Shown: positions 35,306 through 48,680 of the stretch, piece by piece
Numbering within the stretch: the first letter of the stretch is position 1
How the letters are laid out: every line of letters starts with the position of its first letter
Assembly: GCA_022497145.1 (NCBI GenBank)
Contig: MU385970.1
Span: 1-64,000 of the forward strand
Direction of reading: 5' to 3'
Source: Rostrohypoxylon terebratum
Lineage: Eukaryota > Ascomycota > Sordariomycetes > Xylariales > Hypoxylaceae
Length of the DNA stretch: 64,000 bases
Notes under the pieces: model-generated
The model's input: only the letters and a program-made list of their open reading frames with translations
Databases searched by the model: none
Told to the model about the DNA's origin: nothing
Position numbers and translations under genes: made by a program

Positions 35306-38300
35306 GGAAAACTGAGCAGGACCCTAGAAGTTGTCCAAACAATACCTAATGAAAAGACTTCATGTGACCTTGCTACAACCTCTCAGACGGAGAAAAATCC
35401 TCGCTTGACACATCTCACGAGGATTCAATTGTGCCGGCAGTGGATCACTTTACCCTGAACTTTCCCCATCTATTGCTGCCCATTTACCGAAAAGAGAAGC
35501 TAAGCTAGAATATTGTTAGATGGTATCTAGATCAGGGGTTGATCGGTAGTGTATTGCTAGAAAAGGGGTCCACACCTCAACCGCGTATTCTTAACTGCAA
35601 TTTACTTATGCATATTGAACGGATAGGATTCTCTGACTTCGTCCGGAAGTAGTAGGATATTGCGAGCAAGGTGGTGTAACTAGAAGCCTTGTAAGTAATC
35701 GACACGCCTGATGACACGTTAATGAATTACATCCACTACCTATTACAGTATCATCGCGAATTCAAATACCCCAAGACAAGATGGCTCCGTAATCTGTGTA
35801 ACTATGTCCAAGACGAGGACAAGACACTCGATAGTCAGCTATGGATCAGTGATGGGGATATTCCATGACTCTTCGGTCAGCCTATAGGCACCTCCACGAT
35901 CCTAACGGCGCTTCAGACTCCTTGGGAAGGAATCGAGTTGGCCTAGCCTAGGGCCTAGGTACCGGAGAGGTAATGCAACTGTAACGGCGATATGTCGGCT
36001 ATAATCTCAGGGTCTCACGAACACGATACGCATTCAAGAAGATAGTAGCGAATCCATAGGTGGTGACGAATTGTAACGGCCTGCGTAACATACTTAGTAA
36101 CACGATGGCATATACAGCTGTAGCCGCTCCATACCTATTACCTATCCCCTGGACTGGCATTCGATAACTTCGATCTGCAAAGCGACACGGGTACTTTGAT
36201 GTGATCGGCGTTCTGTCAAAATGCACAAGCCGTATGGATGACGGATGGCGCTATGTCGTAAAGCATCGCAAATTTACTAATCAGTGGAGGCTCCCGATGT
36301 GTCGGCGATTTGCTAAAATAGGGTTGCCCTCGACCAGTGGGTATAGACGGGCCGTGAAATCAGCTGATGAAATTCTCCGTCAGCGCTCGTGAACTCGCGA
36401 TCAGCTAGCGAGGTATGGCATGCTGTCGCTGACTCGAATCGAGCCGCGCCTGAGATCACAATCTCTTGTACACTCTGTACACTACAACGTGTTACCGGAG
36501 GCCTTATGCTGTATACAATGAATATTACGGAAAACGCGCGAATGACCAGGCTCTGACATGGAACAATTGAGAGCCTCAGCATCGAGATGGACGATGACGA
36601 AGAAAAATTACGATATACTAATAGGACTAAAAAGAAAATGAATATAAAAAGACGAAAATGTACGAAAAAAGAAAGGACATTGAACATTAGTACTAAGCTA
36701 GAAGCTAATTCGGCTCCAGAAGACTCAATACGGTAAACCCTAAGATCGTCCTCGCTTAAATGGGTAAAGGGGCAAGCTGTCATGTACTATGTAGTAGGTT
36801 GCTCGATAATTTGACCAATGAGCTTGATGAATTGGGAAGGACAAGAAAAACCTATCTCGTCGTTTGACCAATCACGGAGCAAAGACGACCATCTGGATAG
36901 TTTAGCTAATAAGAACGAGATTGAGGCTGAGATTGGGGCTGGGGCTAACTCATAATACGAACAAATCCATACAACGCCCTAGAGAATTGGCGGTTAGCGC
37001 CATCGATTGGCTCGCGACAACTCGAGGCCGCGAGAGGTTGGAGACGATGATCTAAGCGCGAGGCCTCACGCTGTCGCCTTCACGACTCCATGGGTCCCCC
37101 AACCAACCTTGGAACATTCCTCAATCTGCCTCGTTCTGGTTTAGCCGAGAAACGTCTTACCAGGTAGACTGTCGAATAAGGGTCAGGTCTAGAAATTCTA
37201 GACCGAACGAGCAAAAAATAGAGACCTCGTGACGTCAATCTTCGCTAACCCTTCTCAGCGTAGTCGACGTCTTAGTGAGGTTGTAGTGAGGTTGCACTGA
37301 GGTCGTAGTCGAAACGGCCAAAAACGTGCGGAGGGCCCCCAGGAACGAGAAATCCCATGCCAAACCTATGCCAAACCCATGCAGATGTATAAGGTTCTTA
37401 CATAGTACTAGGGGACGACATGATATACATGCACCGTTCAGGTCTGCTAGGGTCTGAACCTCTGAACCACCTCACATCAACCCATGTAAGCTTTACGGAG
37501 AATAATGTGCTAATCTAGGAACACGATCCGGAATTGTTCAACGGTTCACTGGTTCACTGGTTCACTGGTTCATTGGTTCACGGGATTCTGCACGGGATTC
37601 CCCCAACTCGAGGACGAGGATCATCAAACAGTCAACCTTCACGCATACCCGAAAACCCAGTCGCAGGTCCCTTGTCTACTAGGTAGTATACTTGGATATA
37701 CTAGTCCATTATCATACCTTAGTAACTCATAACTTCGTACCTCGCAACCGAAGAGGAACGCCGAACCCCTCCAAGAAGTACAAGTCGTCGAAGAGGCAAA
37801 CCCAAACCCAAATTTAGACACGAGATGGTTAGAGCCCAAGTCCTAGCTTACTCCTCCTAAGTCCGCATCTATCACTCCGACTCTGCCGCTAAATTAACAT
37901 TTTTTTGGTATTGTTGGCTTCAATTTCGAAACCCCGTCGTCGTTGTCGACGACGAACCAGACACCTACCGGTGCGGTTAACGCTACCCGGTTGGAGCCGT
38001 GCCGCTTATGATGAAATAACCAGAGCGTGGGGTGGTTCCAAAGAAGTAAAGCCGAATGGATCGCCATGGATTCTCTACCCAGGAAAAAAGCCGTGCGTAG
38101 CTATCCACTTCCTCATAACCTCGTGTTTAGATCTCTCATTCGCCAGTACGTGGTATGAAGAACTCATATTGGGACAGGGTCGAGTGATGAACAGTCAAGC
38201 GAATACCCCCCGCGTAGGTAGAGTTATCGCCCGAAGATCTGTGGGCTTGCTGGGACTACAGGAATCATCGCCGTCGCCATCGATCAAGCTGATCAAGCTC

Positions 38301-39013
38301 TTCGACGAGGATACAGCAACGCAAACGCACATCGTGAGATAGACGAGACAGTATGACGACTTCAATTCATTACCAGCTTGTCGGGTCAGCCCTACGACTT
38401 GCATGACATGCATGTGAGCTCCCGATCTTTATTCAGCCTCATTATGAAACAACCATGTAGAATATCACGAATCTACAACATGTCAGCTTACAGCACACCT
38501 AAAAGTAAACCGGCGATTCAGATGCGGGAAACGAAGTCGATTATACCCTAGGCAACGTGTCGATGGTGTGGTCGAAGATCGGGGAGATCTAAGTCACCCT
38601 TAGCAACGCTTTTCCTGGAGACTGCAGGGTCTTGTTCGGAATAGCCTATAATATAGGTGGTGGTCCCCTTTAGGTATCCTTTTCCCGGATAGCTCCTCTC
38701 GTGAATTGATCCAACGCCGTCTCGTCTATAGCAGATAGATTCTTCTATTCGTCACACACGAGATTGACAGGTTGACACCTGCGGGTCAGCAAAGGTTCCC
38801 GATATACATGCCTACCTACATATGTATCGTGGTGTGATTTACCTCAGCAGATCTATCTTGGTAGACTGCCATAATCCTGCCATTGTGCATTGTGTCCATA
38901 CCGCAATAGATCAGGTCGCCTACTTCGAGATCGCCTATCAAACATGGGATGAATATATCTATCGCCAACCTTCACGTTAGCAAGTCGTCATCGAATCCAA
39001 GACGTCAACGCAT
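35306..39013. other. 3.7 kb gene-poor interval
   Basis: This follows the stop codon of the PTH11-like gene and leads to the promoter of the deaminase-like gene. Open frames at 36313-36783 (minus) and 37905-38342 (plus) have no recognisable motif and unbalanced composition. A CCTAGG cluster lies at 35942-35962 and a GGTTCACT array at 37543-37582. Confidence 0.45.
37543..37582. repeat. 8-bp tandem repeat (GGTTCACT)
   Basis: Five consecutive units: three perfect GGTTCACT, then GGTTCATT and GGTTCACG. Confidence 0.9.
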
Positions 39014-39144
39014 TATATATCAACAAGGACAAGACACTCTGGATTCTCACACGACGCCTTCGTATTCAGCATCCCAACGACTCCACCTGATTATACTACA
39101 GCTTTGATTACTTGACAGAATAGTACAGTACAGTATACGCCACG
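39014..39144 (+). promoter_or_regulatory. candidate promoter of the deaminase-like gene
   Basis: A TATATAT run at 39014-39020 lies 125 bases before the ATG, a workable TATA distance. The rest of the interval is A/C-rich leader sequence. Confidence 0.35.
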
Positions 39145-39843
39145 ATGCCTCAATTCATCTTTGTCGAGCTCCCGAGCTTCCGCATCAAGAACGCGAATGG
39201 TCACACAGTCCGCCTTAACTACGCACAGCTAGGCCTCGTGGGTGCGCTATACCAATTCGTCCGCAGCGGGCTCCGCGCCACCGACCAGGTCGACCTGTCA
39301 GCCTCCCTCCTCTTCGCGGATGGGGAGGCGGACCTATGGACAGCAAACGGCGGCAACGGAGACGGCGGGCACAACCCGCACGCGGAGGAGAACATGCTGC
39401 TGTCTTACTTCCAAGCCTTCGATTCACCCGGCTCGTACCCTATTGTGGACGCGATGCTGCTGCGGCGCGGCGAGCCCTGCGCCAACTGTGCCGGCTACTT
39501 CACCCTCGGTGGCAAGCAGCTGCGGCCGCAGGATGGGATGCCGGCGTTCAGGGCTAAGTTCACGGCGCGCTCGGACCGCTCGTACACGCCCGTGTTCTAC
39601 TTAGCGCGGGGTCTCGACGCCGCGCAGCGCGTCACGCTGTGGGCGCAGATCGCACGCATGCGGACCGACGAGCCTGGCGTCGTCGTCGCGAGCAGTGCTG
39701 ATATGCCTGTCGGACAGGCTTATTACTTATTGAGGGACTCGCCTTGGTTCGCGATTAATGGCCAGGAGGGCATGACGGACGCGCAGATCGCAGAGGCGAT
39801 TGCGAGGCAGGGGGTCCTGCCCACGTATTGGATTGGCAGATAG
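39145..39843 (+). CDS. putative zinc-dependent deaminase-fold protein (HAE...PCxxC)
   Basis: A single exon of 232 codons. NPHAEE places H79 and E81, and 30 residues later PCANC places C112 and C115. Together these are the zinc ligands and proton-shuttle glutamate of the cytidine/nucleic-acid deaminase fold. A beta-strand-like VDAMLLRR sits just before PCANC, as in that fold. There is no signal peptide or membrane helix, so a soluble intracellular protein is expected. Family knowledge: the fold includes nucleoside deaminases, RNA/DNA editors and bacterial toxin-derived deaminases, some found sporadically in fungi. The substrate cannot be chosen from sequence. The gene stands alone between two gene-poor stretches. 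A 60-base line of the coding region counts 37 G+C against 29 in a flanking line, so it is GC-richer than its surroundings. The frame is intact and codon use looks coding. Confidence 0.8.
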   Translation: MPQFIFVELPSFRIKNANGHTVRLNYAQLGLVGALYQFVRSGLRATDQVDLSASLLFADGEADLWTANGGNGDGGHNPHAEENMLLSYFQAFDSPGSYPIVDAMLLRRGEPCANCAGYFTLGGKQLRPQDGMPAFRAKFTARSDRSYTPVFYLARGLDAAQRVTLWAQIARMRTDEPGVVVASSADMPVGQAYYLLRDSPWFAINGQEGMTDAQIAEAIARQGVLPTYWIGR

Positions 39844-40866
39844 ATAGGTGCGTACATATGTACTGGAATATGATATATATACATACAAGGATCTAGGTAA
39901 GTCTATCAATTACGTCAGTTTGGTTTAGGAACGACAACCCTAATATTGTACCCAGGTCTTAGGTCCCACGAATAAGGGCCACGATAATAACACAGTTCAG
40001 CTATATGCCGAGCGAGCATAAGGGTATACGATTAGGCGTCGTTTGGTATGAGATGGGCAGGTCCCTATCTGGAAAAGCAAAGGATGGTTCATCAAGGTCA
40101 AGGTCCAACTAGGTAGTGAACCGGGCCGCCGGGAGTTTCTAAGGGTTCCTTCGGTTTTCGGGGATTATTCGTTCTTGAGGTACGCATGTATTAGATAGAT
40201 AAAAACATGTCGCGGGATAGACAAAATTTCCATTTAGTATAAGTTTTATTTTTTAAAGAACAGTTGATAGGTATGATATCATATTTGATGGGAAGTCGTT
40301 CAGTTCATTTGAGATATTAGGTAAAGGGAGGTTAAGGAGACAATAATAAATGGAAATAGCCGCTCTTAACTGCCCTTGCCCCTGAAGCTATACATATATC
40401 CGCATGCCTCCTCGTAATTACTAGCTAGGTCCCAGGTACTTATTACCTGTGTAGAAAGGCGGTTTAGGATATACCGTTCCTAACCAAATCTTGCAACAAT
40501 TAATCGGATTACTCAACACCTCTGGTCTGTATTGTTTAGTATCTCTCAATGAAGAAGCGGCATTCGTTGATGACCCATAAGGCCTAAGATGTATCAATAG
40601 TATCTTTCATCGAGGCATCCAATGTTACCAGTAAGTAACTGAATAATGTTGTTGTATCAATCTACCTATGAAAAATGACAGCAATTAAGGAAGTACAGAA
40701 CTATTCGCTTTCTGGGGGCGTCTCGTGAAAAGGAGTTACAGACATTCTTTTTCTATCTACTTATATTCTTATGAAAAGTCTACGCTTATTCTCGGACGAT
40801 CGTATGATATGAATATTCTTCAGTTTTAATTTCAGACACACCCCTTAGGCCTTAAGTTACGCTTGT

Positions 40867-40922
40867 CTAGGTACCTAGGCTCTGTTACTTGCCCACCTAA
40901 TTGCCCACCTAGGACCTAGGTT
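40867..40922. repeat. CCTAGG palindrome cluster
   Basis: Two palindromic copies (CTAGGTACCTAGG at 40867-40880 and ACCTAGGACCTAGG near 40906-40922) flank a doubled TTGCCCACCTA unit. Confidence 0.75.
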
Positions 40923-42576
40923 TTCCAGAAAGATTCGGTTCTATCAATATATGAAGAGAGAAAACCCGTACGCATAAGTTCTTACGGCGTTGGCCACGTT
41001 GTAAGGTTATACATTGTTGAAAGTGCAGGAGAGCAGTCAAAGTTCTAAGCGTACGTAAAGCACTAGGGCTACTCATGACATATCACAGAGATAAACAGTA
41101 AGTATTTGCGAACTAGAAGAGTTCAAGTTATAACCTTAGAAGCAATTGAGGCTTCAGGACAAGAGACCAAAGTAAACCTGGTATCAAATAGGGGCATATA
41201 TTCTCGAAGGGAATCATGAGGTGCTAATAGCAGGTAGACGGTTGTGCGCAAGTCTCGGGCTATCATGCTACCTTCATCGACAATACCTAGATATCTGCAT
41301 ATAGCTATAAACCTTTAGATCAAAGACCCAAGGATAGCTCTAAACTGAGAAGCATCTGATGTATACTAGGTACCTAGTCAATCCCCCCTACTACCTAGGA
41401 AGATATTAAGTATTCTAAGCTAGCTACCTAGGTAGAAGAAGTTTAGGGTTTCTATAACTTTACATGATTGTAGTGCCATATTTGCTTCCATGATGATGCT
41501 TCATGTTCCAGTGGCCGATCCATCGGATTTGGTTGAAAAGTGTCAGCAGATTCGCAAGAGAGAAGCAAGGACAACAAGGCCCAGGATGCCGGCGCCGGAT
41601 CTCCAAGTTTCATGGATCACGTGGAAAGGACCCCTATGTTCCAAATTTGATGCTATTATGGTTGGGGTATGTGAGATCCTTTCGCCACCTTTTTGACAAG
41701 AACGGCCTGCTGCAGGACGCAAATGTCCGAGGCGTATAACCGACGTCGCTAGGTAGGTAGGTACCTATACATATGCAAGACAGGTCGCTTTATGTGATGA
41801 CAGTGGCGTTAGACTACTGCAGGAATACATGCAAATGAATCTGTGTTGAGGAGGAGGTTATGCGTTCCCCCGCTTCTCGGTCGTTGGAGACTCTCAACAG
41901 TATTGCTGCAAATTCGCCACCGTCAGAATTTGACACACCGATGGAGGCTACGATGTGTGGGATAGTAAGGTGCAAGATCTGTCCAACTCGAGCCGATATC
42001 TTGGCCGATGCCCTCCTATATCTAGGTCCTTCATACTTCCTAGTAATCAGCTTAGGTAGCTACGTCCGAGTTTTCGGACATGAGTGGTCAATTGAGCAGA
42101 AATTTGACCGCAGCGCATATCCATGAGGTAATTCTTATATCACCTACGTACGTAACTATCTAGATGGGTGCGATGAAGGGTACTCGGAGATATGGTGATA
42201 TCCCAAGCACGTACATTGGGTAGGGGCTTGGTCATATGGCCGCGGTACCATTATAGGGTCCGCAATGATCATTCAAACAGCTTACAGGCTCTGTTTTTCA
42301 TTTACTAGGTAGTGATATATCTAGGACTTCCAGCAATGGGAATGTATACGTCACTGATGACCACCCAGTTATGCCCACAGCTGACCTATGGCCGCTAGGT
42401 TTCCTTCAGCCACGAACGCCTCATATTCCGCTAGCTTTCAAGGATAGCCGGCCAACGCCCAAGTACTCATGAGAGCTCATCGACGATCAACTACTTGCAA
42501 GCATACAGTGATTTTTGCTTCTAGCTGCTCCTTACTTGGATATCATGTCAGTATTGGCTAGAGAGATAGGAGGAGT

Positions 42577-42611
42577 GTAGGTACCAGGTAGGTAGGTAGT
42601 AGGTACCTAGT
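42577..42611. repeat. GTAGGTACC-type palindrome cluster
   Basis: A run of GTAGGTACC, GGTAGGTAGGTAG and TAGGTACCTAG, variants of the dispersed palindrome stacked over about 35 bases. Confidence 0.75.
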
Positions 42612-43594
42612 TACGAGGATGTCGCCCCTATTACTAGGTCACATGATATTTTCACATATGCGTAAATCTACGCCGTGTTCTAGAAGAAAAGCCATATTGA
42701 ATTGGACGCCGTTGCGTTTGTCATACTTAATCTTGGAGACCACTTTCGGTAACCGGGAAGAGTCGCGTCCATGGCCAGACCATTACCACCGACGAACATT
42801 TAGTCTCACCTGTAAGGATCCAAAACCTAGAACATCGTGCCGTGTCCGGTCAAGATTCAAGATTGCTCATTCGTCATCCTCAATCTCCGGCTGACTGGCA
42901 GGCGACGGGCTAATGGAATACTGTGTAACCCTGACCATATGCATACGGGACCAAGCGGTTTGCTATTACATGGGAACGTCATGCTACCTATGTACCTATG
43001 TACGCAACATGCTTTGGTTCGGTGGCTCCATATCCTCGATGTCCTTTTGCAATTGGTGCCCGGATTCCAGAAGACGGGATAGTATCTAATCTACCTAGGT
43101 ATGTATGTAAATGATACCGACTATCTCGGAGTACAGGGTAAGAGAATGCGGATAGAAATTGCAAGTAGTATACCGTTACCAATGTACCTAGTATGTATGT
43201 GAGACTTGAGTATTGCGGGAGTTGCTAGCGCCAACCGAGTCTTCCGGGCGTCGATGCTACGGTCAGGGTCCAGGCATTTTCCGCATCTTGAACTGTTCCC
43301 GTCCTTTGGTTCACCGCTATTTGCTCGGTTTGCTTGGTTTTACTTATACCAAGGCGTGAATCGTATGAGGAATGGCTTGCTAGAGCCAACTATAAGAGAG
43401 TTCGAGTTTCACGTGGGAGACGAACGATGAAGCAGCTGGGAAAGTGTTAGTGAGTCTTACTTAGAAGATAGCGAGCGTGCTTAACGCTTGGCCGCATTCC
43501 GCGCAGGTCAGCTGCACGGTCCTCTTCGGAACATAAGGCCCTGAAGCCATGCGGTTTTAGTGCACTGACGAATCATAACTGTCTATTCTATTCC

Positions 43595-43626
43595 TCATTG
43601 ACGATGGAATTCATTGACGATGGAAT
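43595..43626. repeat. 16-bp direct duplication
   Basis: TCATTGACGATGGAAT occurs twice in a row without a spacer, a simple recent tandem duplication. Confidence 0.85.
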
Positions 43627-44399
43627 CGAGGCTGCGCAGGTACGGAGCAATTTGTCCGGAAAACCGTCTCACGACAGAGCGAAGCGATTGATAATCTTGG
43701 AATCATTAGAATCTAAGTAGTAAAGTAGCAAACATCTTGAAGCAACTAATGCCTCTAATATCAACAGTCTTATCAGACTATTCGCATACTGTACATACAA
43801 TGCCTGCTTCGATATAGAGGTAGGTACCTTACCTAGTACTTAAGTCTTAGATGATGCTTTTCTATGGAGGAATTAATTAATATTTCGCGAATATCCTTAG
43901 GGAATTATGAATGTTCGGTGGCGCCCGATTTGCCGGGCGACAGGATGCGGAACAATGCAGTATTACCAAATGCGCAAAGAACGATGAACACATGATTCTG
44001 CTGTGGCGCCGTTGTACAGAGATCAGATCTCGCCAACTAATGTAGGAAGTACCGTTCTGGCGTCATTGTGAAATCCACGGAACGATGCTGGCAGCTGGTA
44101 GGTAGATGGATGGGTTTGTGCTGCAATGGCGACAAAGGATTTAATTAATTATTCTAAAGACGGTTTTACATAGAAAGAGAGTCGTTTCGGATTATTAATG
44201 TACGGCCATATCCGTCGAAACAATCGCAACGATCGGGATCGTATATTCTCCCGGCACTAGATATCCGGGAATCACGATCGAGCCTTATTGTCGTTCCGCG
44301 GTGGCGGCGCACGCATTTTCGGTGTGACCGTGCGTACGTACATATTACCTGTTGAGAAAAAAATGAAAAAAAAAAATTCTCTGAAATGTCACCAGTGTT

Positions 44400-44427
44400 A
44401 CTAGGTACCTAGCGTCTAGGTCCTAGA
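44400..44427. repeat. CCTAGG palindrome cluster
   Basis: CTAGGTACCTAG followed by CTAGGTCCTAG within 28 bases. Confidence 0.75.
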
Positions 44428-46245
44428 CTATCGAAAAGATTTCCCCCCTGATGGCGAGATGGATGCGCGGATTGGGAGCTAGGAAGTATTATACCCTGCT
44501 AGGCTCTTGTCACTCTTAACTTAAATAGGTCCACGTACCCGGGGAATGTGATGGGTTTGGTCTGCGCTGGCGCTGGCGCTGGTTTACCTTGTCACTGAAG
44601 AGATAGCGGCTTGGAAGCTTGGATCTCACCAGATTGGCGATCCCTTAACAAAAAGCCCGATTGCTCGTACGACCCAACCGAATATTTTGACTGGTTCATG
44701 AAGAGCGTCATGATAGGTAATGCTGGAAAAGGACGGTCCATTTATCAGAAATGTGAGCGGAGGGAGGCACGAGTACATACTAGAGGTTTCATTTTTGTGC
44801 GAGGGTTGGCTTATTGTATCCTATTAACCATGATCCTTTCTTGTTGAAGATTATAACCTTGGAAGTTTTTGAGGCCATTTTCAACATTTTCAGTGTCTCA
44901 CCGCCGCGACTTGCAATCCTTATGATGACCGGTGACAGCGTAATATGAGCGCCACTATAAAGCCACGACACCCATCACTAATTTTACTTCGTAAGGAGAG
45001 CATGTATCAGCCATTATCTCATCCATGAATATGTTAGAGAAGCCTAATCAAACAATATTGCTCCATAGTAGTAAGTTAGGTAGGAATAGCCTCAACGATT
45101 TTTTTTTTTTCCAAATTGATCGCGACAGCCAGCGATAATAATTCAACGTTCTAGCCCAGCTTCATGGGGCTTTCCGGCTTGTTAAAGGTCGACTATACCA
45201 AAAAAGGCACAGCCGATGATCGACACGAGCATAAGCTTGACCGTCCCATTGGAGCAAGGGTCATATCATTACCCAGGCTGCCAGGTTGGGAAATCCGTGC
45301 TTTGACCTTACAGGTTCCTTGCCGAGTTGAACTAGTCCAACTCGCTAAGCCCTGTATTTGCATATCACCGCGCAGTAGTGTAGTCTGCTTGCGAAGAAAA
45401 CAAAACATCCTTGACTCCTCGACTCCTTGACTCCTTGCCTCCTTACTTCTGAGCCAACACTGCCACGGATTTGCGAAGTCGCATCGCGACGGCGGCAAGG
45501 ACGAGGATGGAATTCTCAAATGCCGATCTTGATTCATTTAACTTGAAATCAAAATTATATCTACCAGCATTACGCACAAGGTAGCACGGCCTGCGACCAG
45601 ACTGGGCTAGATTTCAGTCTGCTGTCTGACATTACACCACATGTTGCATCATGCACCCCGTAAATAGGATATGGCTCTCGCCGAACTAGTACACTGTTGA
45701 CAAGCTGATTAGAAAGTCGTAGATATCCCTGGCCAATACCTGCGAGGGCTTATGGTTCGTAGGCATGGCCAGCGTCGTGTAAGATGCGACAGATGCGACA
45801 GATGACAAAGCTCTACTACTATAGTACCGTAGCATGCTTGCTTAGCTACATACAGCGCGATCACATGTCTTCTGCAACATCACTATCTAAGTCCGCAGAT
45901 ATACCAGATATATAACACCCCCCGTTTTCTATAAAGATTGCTGATACATACCTAGTAGGTATAGGTATGCTCATATAGAGTCGCACCAACCTGCATAAGC
46001 GTCTTCATCAGAGAATGCCTTCTCAGCGGTCCTCAATATAACGTTTCGGTCCTACTCGAGCGTGCAGATGGGTTTGGGTATACGTGTACGTGTACGTGTG
46101 TGTATGCCCATGGGGAAAATGCGGATGTCGAGATAGTTCCATTCCCCAGGATTGTTTTTTTATCACCGAAAAAACTCAACATGACTCAAATATGAGATTA
46201 ACACAATAAGCGCTACCTATTTGTGTTCAGTTTGAATAACACCTT

Positions 46246-46269
46246 TCTTTATCTTTATCTTTATCTTTA
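46246..46269. repeat. 6-bp tandem repeat (TCTTTA)
   Basis: Four copies of TCTTTA in non-coding sequence. Confidence 0.85.
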
Positions 46270-48651
46270 GCTATGGCTTGGGAACATACCCAGATCCAGA
46301 CTGTTGGTAAGCGCTAAATGCGATCTCGGAATCAAGGGCGTTCATATTGCGGTGTGAATTCCTTGTCTTGGTTACTACTTATGTAGTATGTCTTGCAAGT
46401 TTCTAGTCTTGTATGCTGTACGCGTTTACTCGCTTTGTATTCTCGTCACATGGCCTTCGTGATCCCCCAGGGCGGGCGTTACATAGCTCTCAGCCTTACA
46501 TGGATGGTTACTAAGGAACGGGGTTAAGCAGCACCGCTTATGGAGTGTCCGGCTAAGGAGGAAATCATTACTCACTTGAGTCGATCGGGAGATCCCAAGC
46601 ATTAGTTCTTCGTTTCGGTCCGCTTCGTGACTTTTCTAGGCAGCTAGAGAGTTAGACAGTTACGAGAGAGTATCAAAATTGTCCCTGTCGATTTTTTTTA
46701 GGTCCACGATCAATTTGCATATACTACTTCATTCTATTTATTGCAACAGGCGCCATAGACGCTGCGAAATCACTATAGGCGACCTGCATAGCCTATCCCC
46801 CTGGCTTGTGTGACGGCGGCGAGCTGCCAATCTGAGATTACCGACGCATCGCATGAGGTAGGCAGGACAGGCAGACATATTCGCGACCTCTCTTCCCTGC
46901 CTCTTGCCTGGCTTGCTTTGGAACTTTTTTGTTTCATATAGGGGAGGACTCTCCAGTCTCCGGTTTTGAAAATCCTACAACTGCGGCTTTTTGTTTTTTT
47001 TAATTAGTAACCTGATGCACAACCCCGGAATATGCCCGCTCCATTTCGGAGTTACCGTGGTCCCAGTGCCTCATGGCACTCGACGATTTGTTCGATTCTG
47101 GCAAATATAACGCCGAAATGAACAACGGTCTCTTATTTGACTCATCTTGCTTGTCGATATCCGCTGTGGCTGTTACCGTACCATGCTATTTGGAAATATA
47201 AGATGAGCGTCTGGCGGTACTGGCCGCGGGATGTCGTCATGACCTAGGACATTTCCGGCTTGCGGCGGTATTGTGCCGCGTACGACGGCAGTGGGGAGCG
47301 TTGGCGCGATCGTTGTTTTTGAGGCTATCGTGTAAAAGTTCAGTAGGTGGATAAGGGCTGACTGCGGGCGATTATTATAGCGTCTCCCCGGTACCCCCAT
47401 GTCGCCTTAACTCGCCAATATAATAGTGTATTTACTATAACGATCTGGCATATTGGGTGCCGATCGTGACACGGATCAAAGGGAGATCAAGGGGCACGAT
47501 GGACTCGATAGACAGGGGGAGCCCGTAGCTTCGGATCCACTTTCGACCGGCGATAGCATAGGCACAAACTGTTGTTTGGTAGCACCGAGACATGGGTATT
47601 CAATTCCGCTGACTGCCAGATCTACGCTTCGAACACTCGTAAACGAGATGCGAGTGGCCTACGTATGGGCACGTATTGCGGCGATATACTCATTGGCTTC
47701 GGCGACGTCTTCTAGCCCGATCGAAATCTTGAGGTCGTCAGTTTTAGGCGTCAACTGTTATGGAACACGTTTGGACGATACGAACTTTCGAGAAAAAAAA
47801 TTTTGTTGTCAAATAAAATAAGACATTAGGATCCGACTAAGCGAGAGCTCGGATCTGGAAACCGGTAAACGCATCTGATTGGTTGGCGTTTCGAGATGTT
47901 CAGCGATCGACGCGAGGATTATTTCAATTCTTACCCTTGTCGTAGAAAATCATAAATGTTCCTAGGCTATCAGTATGTAGGACTAGGTATTTTGTACGAT
48001 GTGATCAGCGTTGAGCCTCTTTTCAGCCTAGTATTTTTAGGATCGCATCTCATTCTTCGAAATGTGTAGAAGCCGTAGATCGGACGTAATGTTGCTTGAC
48101 TTCTTCATCGAGCATTCCTCAAACGAGAAGGAAATGTAAACGTTGCAGTGGCAACATTGAACAGATTGGCTAATGGTCCATAAGTCAATATTGACATAGG
48201 TATCCGCATGGATGACTTGGGACTGGCTTGGTATTACACGAAAGAAAAGACTGGATCCAATGATCCATCACAGATGTTCGAATGCCATTGACCAGTTTCA
48301 CACCTATTGTATCTTTTCTGCGATGAATCAACCTTACTAAGTACAACGTTTTGATTTCGATATACCTATGAGAGCAATGCCGGGTTCGGTTTCAAAAAAG
48401 ACAGCAGCAATGATCTCGATGCCTTCTCATGAGATGTAAATTTGAAATTTCCGCGATAAAAGGATGGTAAATATGAGAAAGGGCAATATTGGATTGCATT
48501 GTCAGACGCGTTTCGGCGGCACAGTATTAAGCACCTGAGCACGGACTGCACATAAGTCTTAAGATGCCGATGTGTTAGCGAGAGATCGCCAGCCATTTAT
48601 GTATGCGCTGTATCAAAAAACGGAGCAGACGTCGTCGCGGCTTGAGCTGTG

Positions 48652-48680
48652 ATATCACAATTATATCACAATTATATCAT
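48652..48680. repeat. 11-bp tandem repeat (ATATCACAATT)
   Basis: Two perfect copies and a partial third copy of an 11-base AT-rich unit. Confidence 0.8.

Noticed and set aside
36313..36783. 156-codon minus-strand frame with a hydrophobic stretch
   Set aside because: The hydrophobic part comes from an AT-rich low-complexity run. There is no supporting motif, no neighbouring exon and no promoter sign.
37905..38342. 145-codon plus-strand frame upstream of the deaminase-like gene
   Set aside because: It begins in an Arg-rich low-complexity stretch, starts from a non-ATG codon in part of its length and shows no family resemblance.
39215..39604. Long alternative frames inside the deaminase-like gene on both strands
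   Set aside because: They are shadows of a GC-rich coding exon. Only the 39145-39843 frame carries HAE and PCxxC.
47453..47821. 122-codon plus-strand frame in the large desert
   Set aside because: No motif, no splice structure, and it starts at a non-ATG codon or low-confidence start. It could be a relic but cannot be supported.
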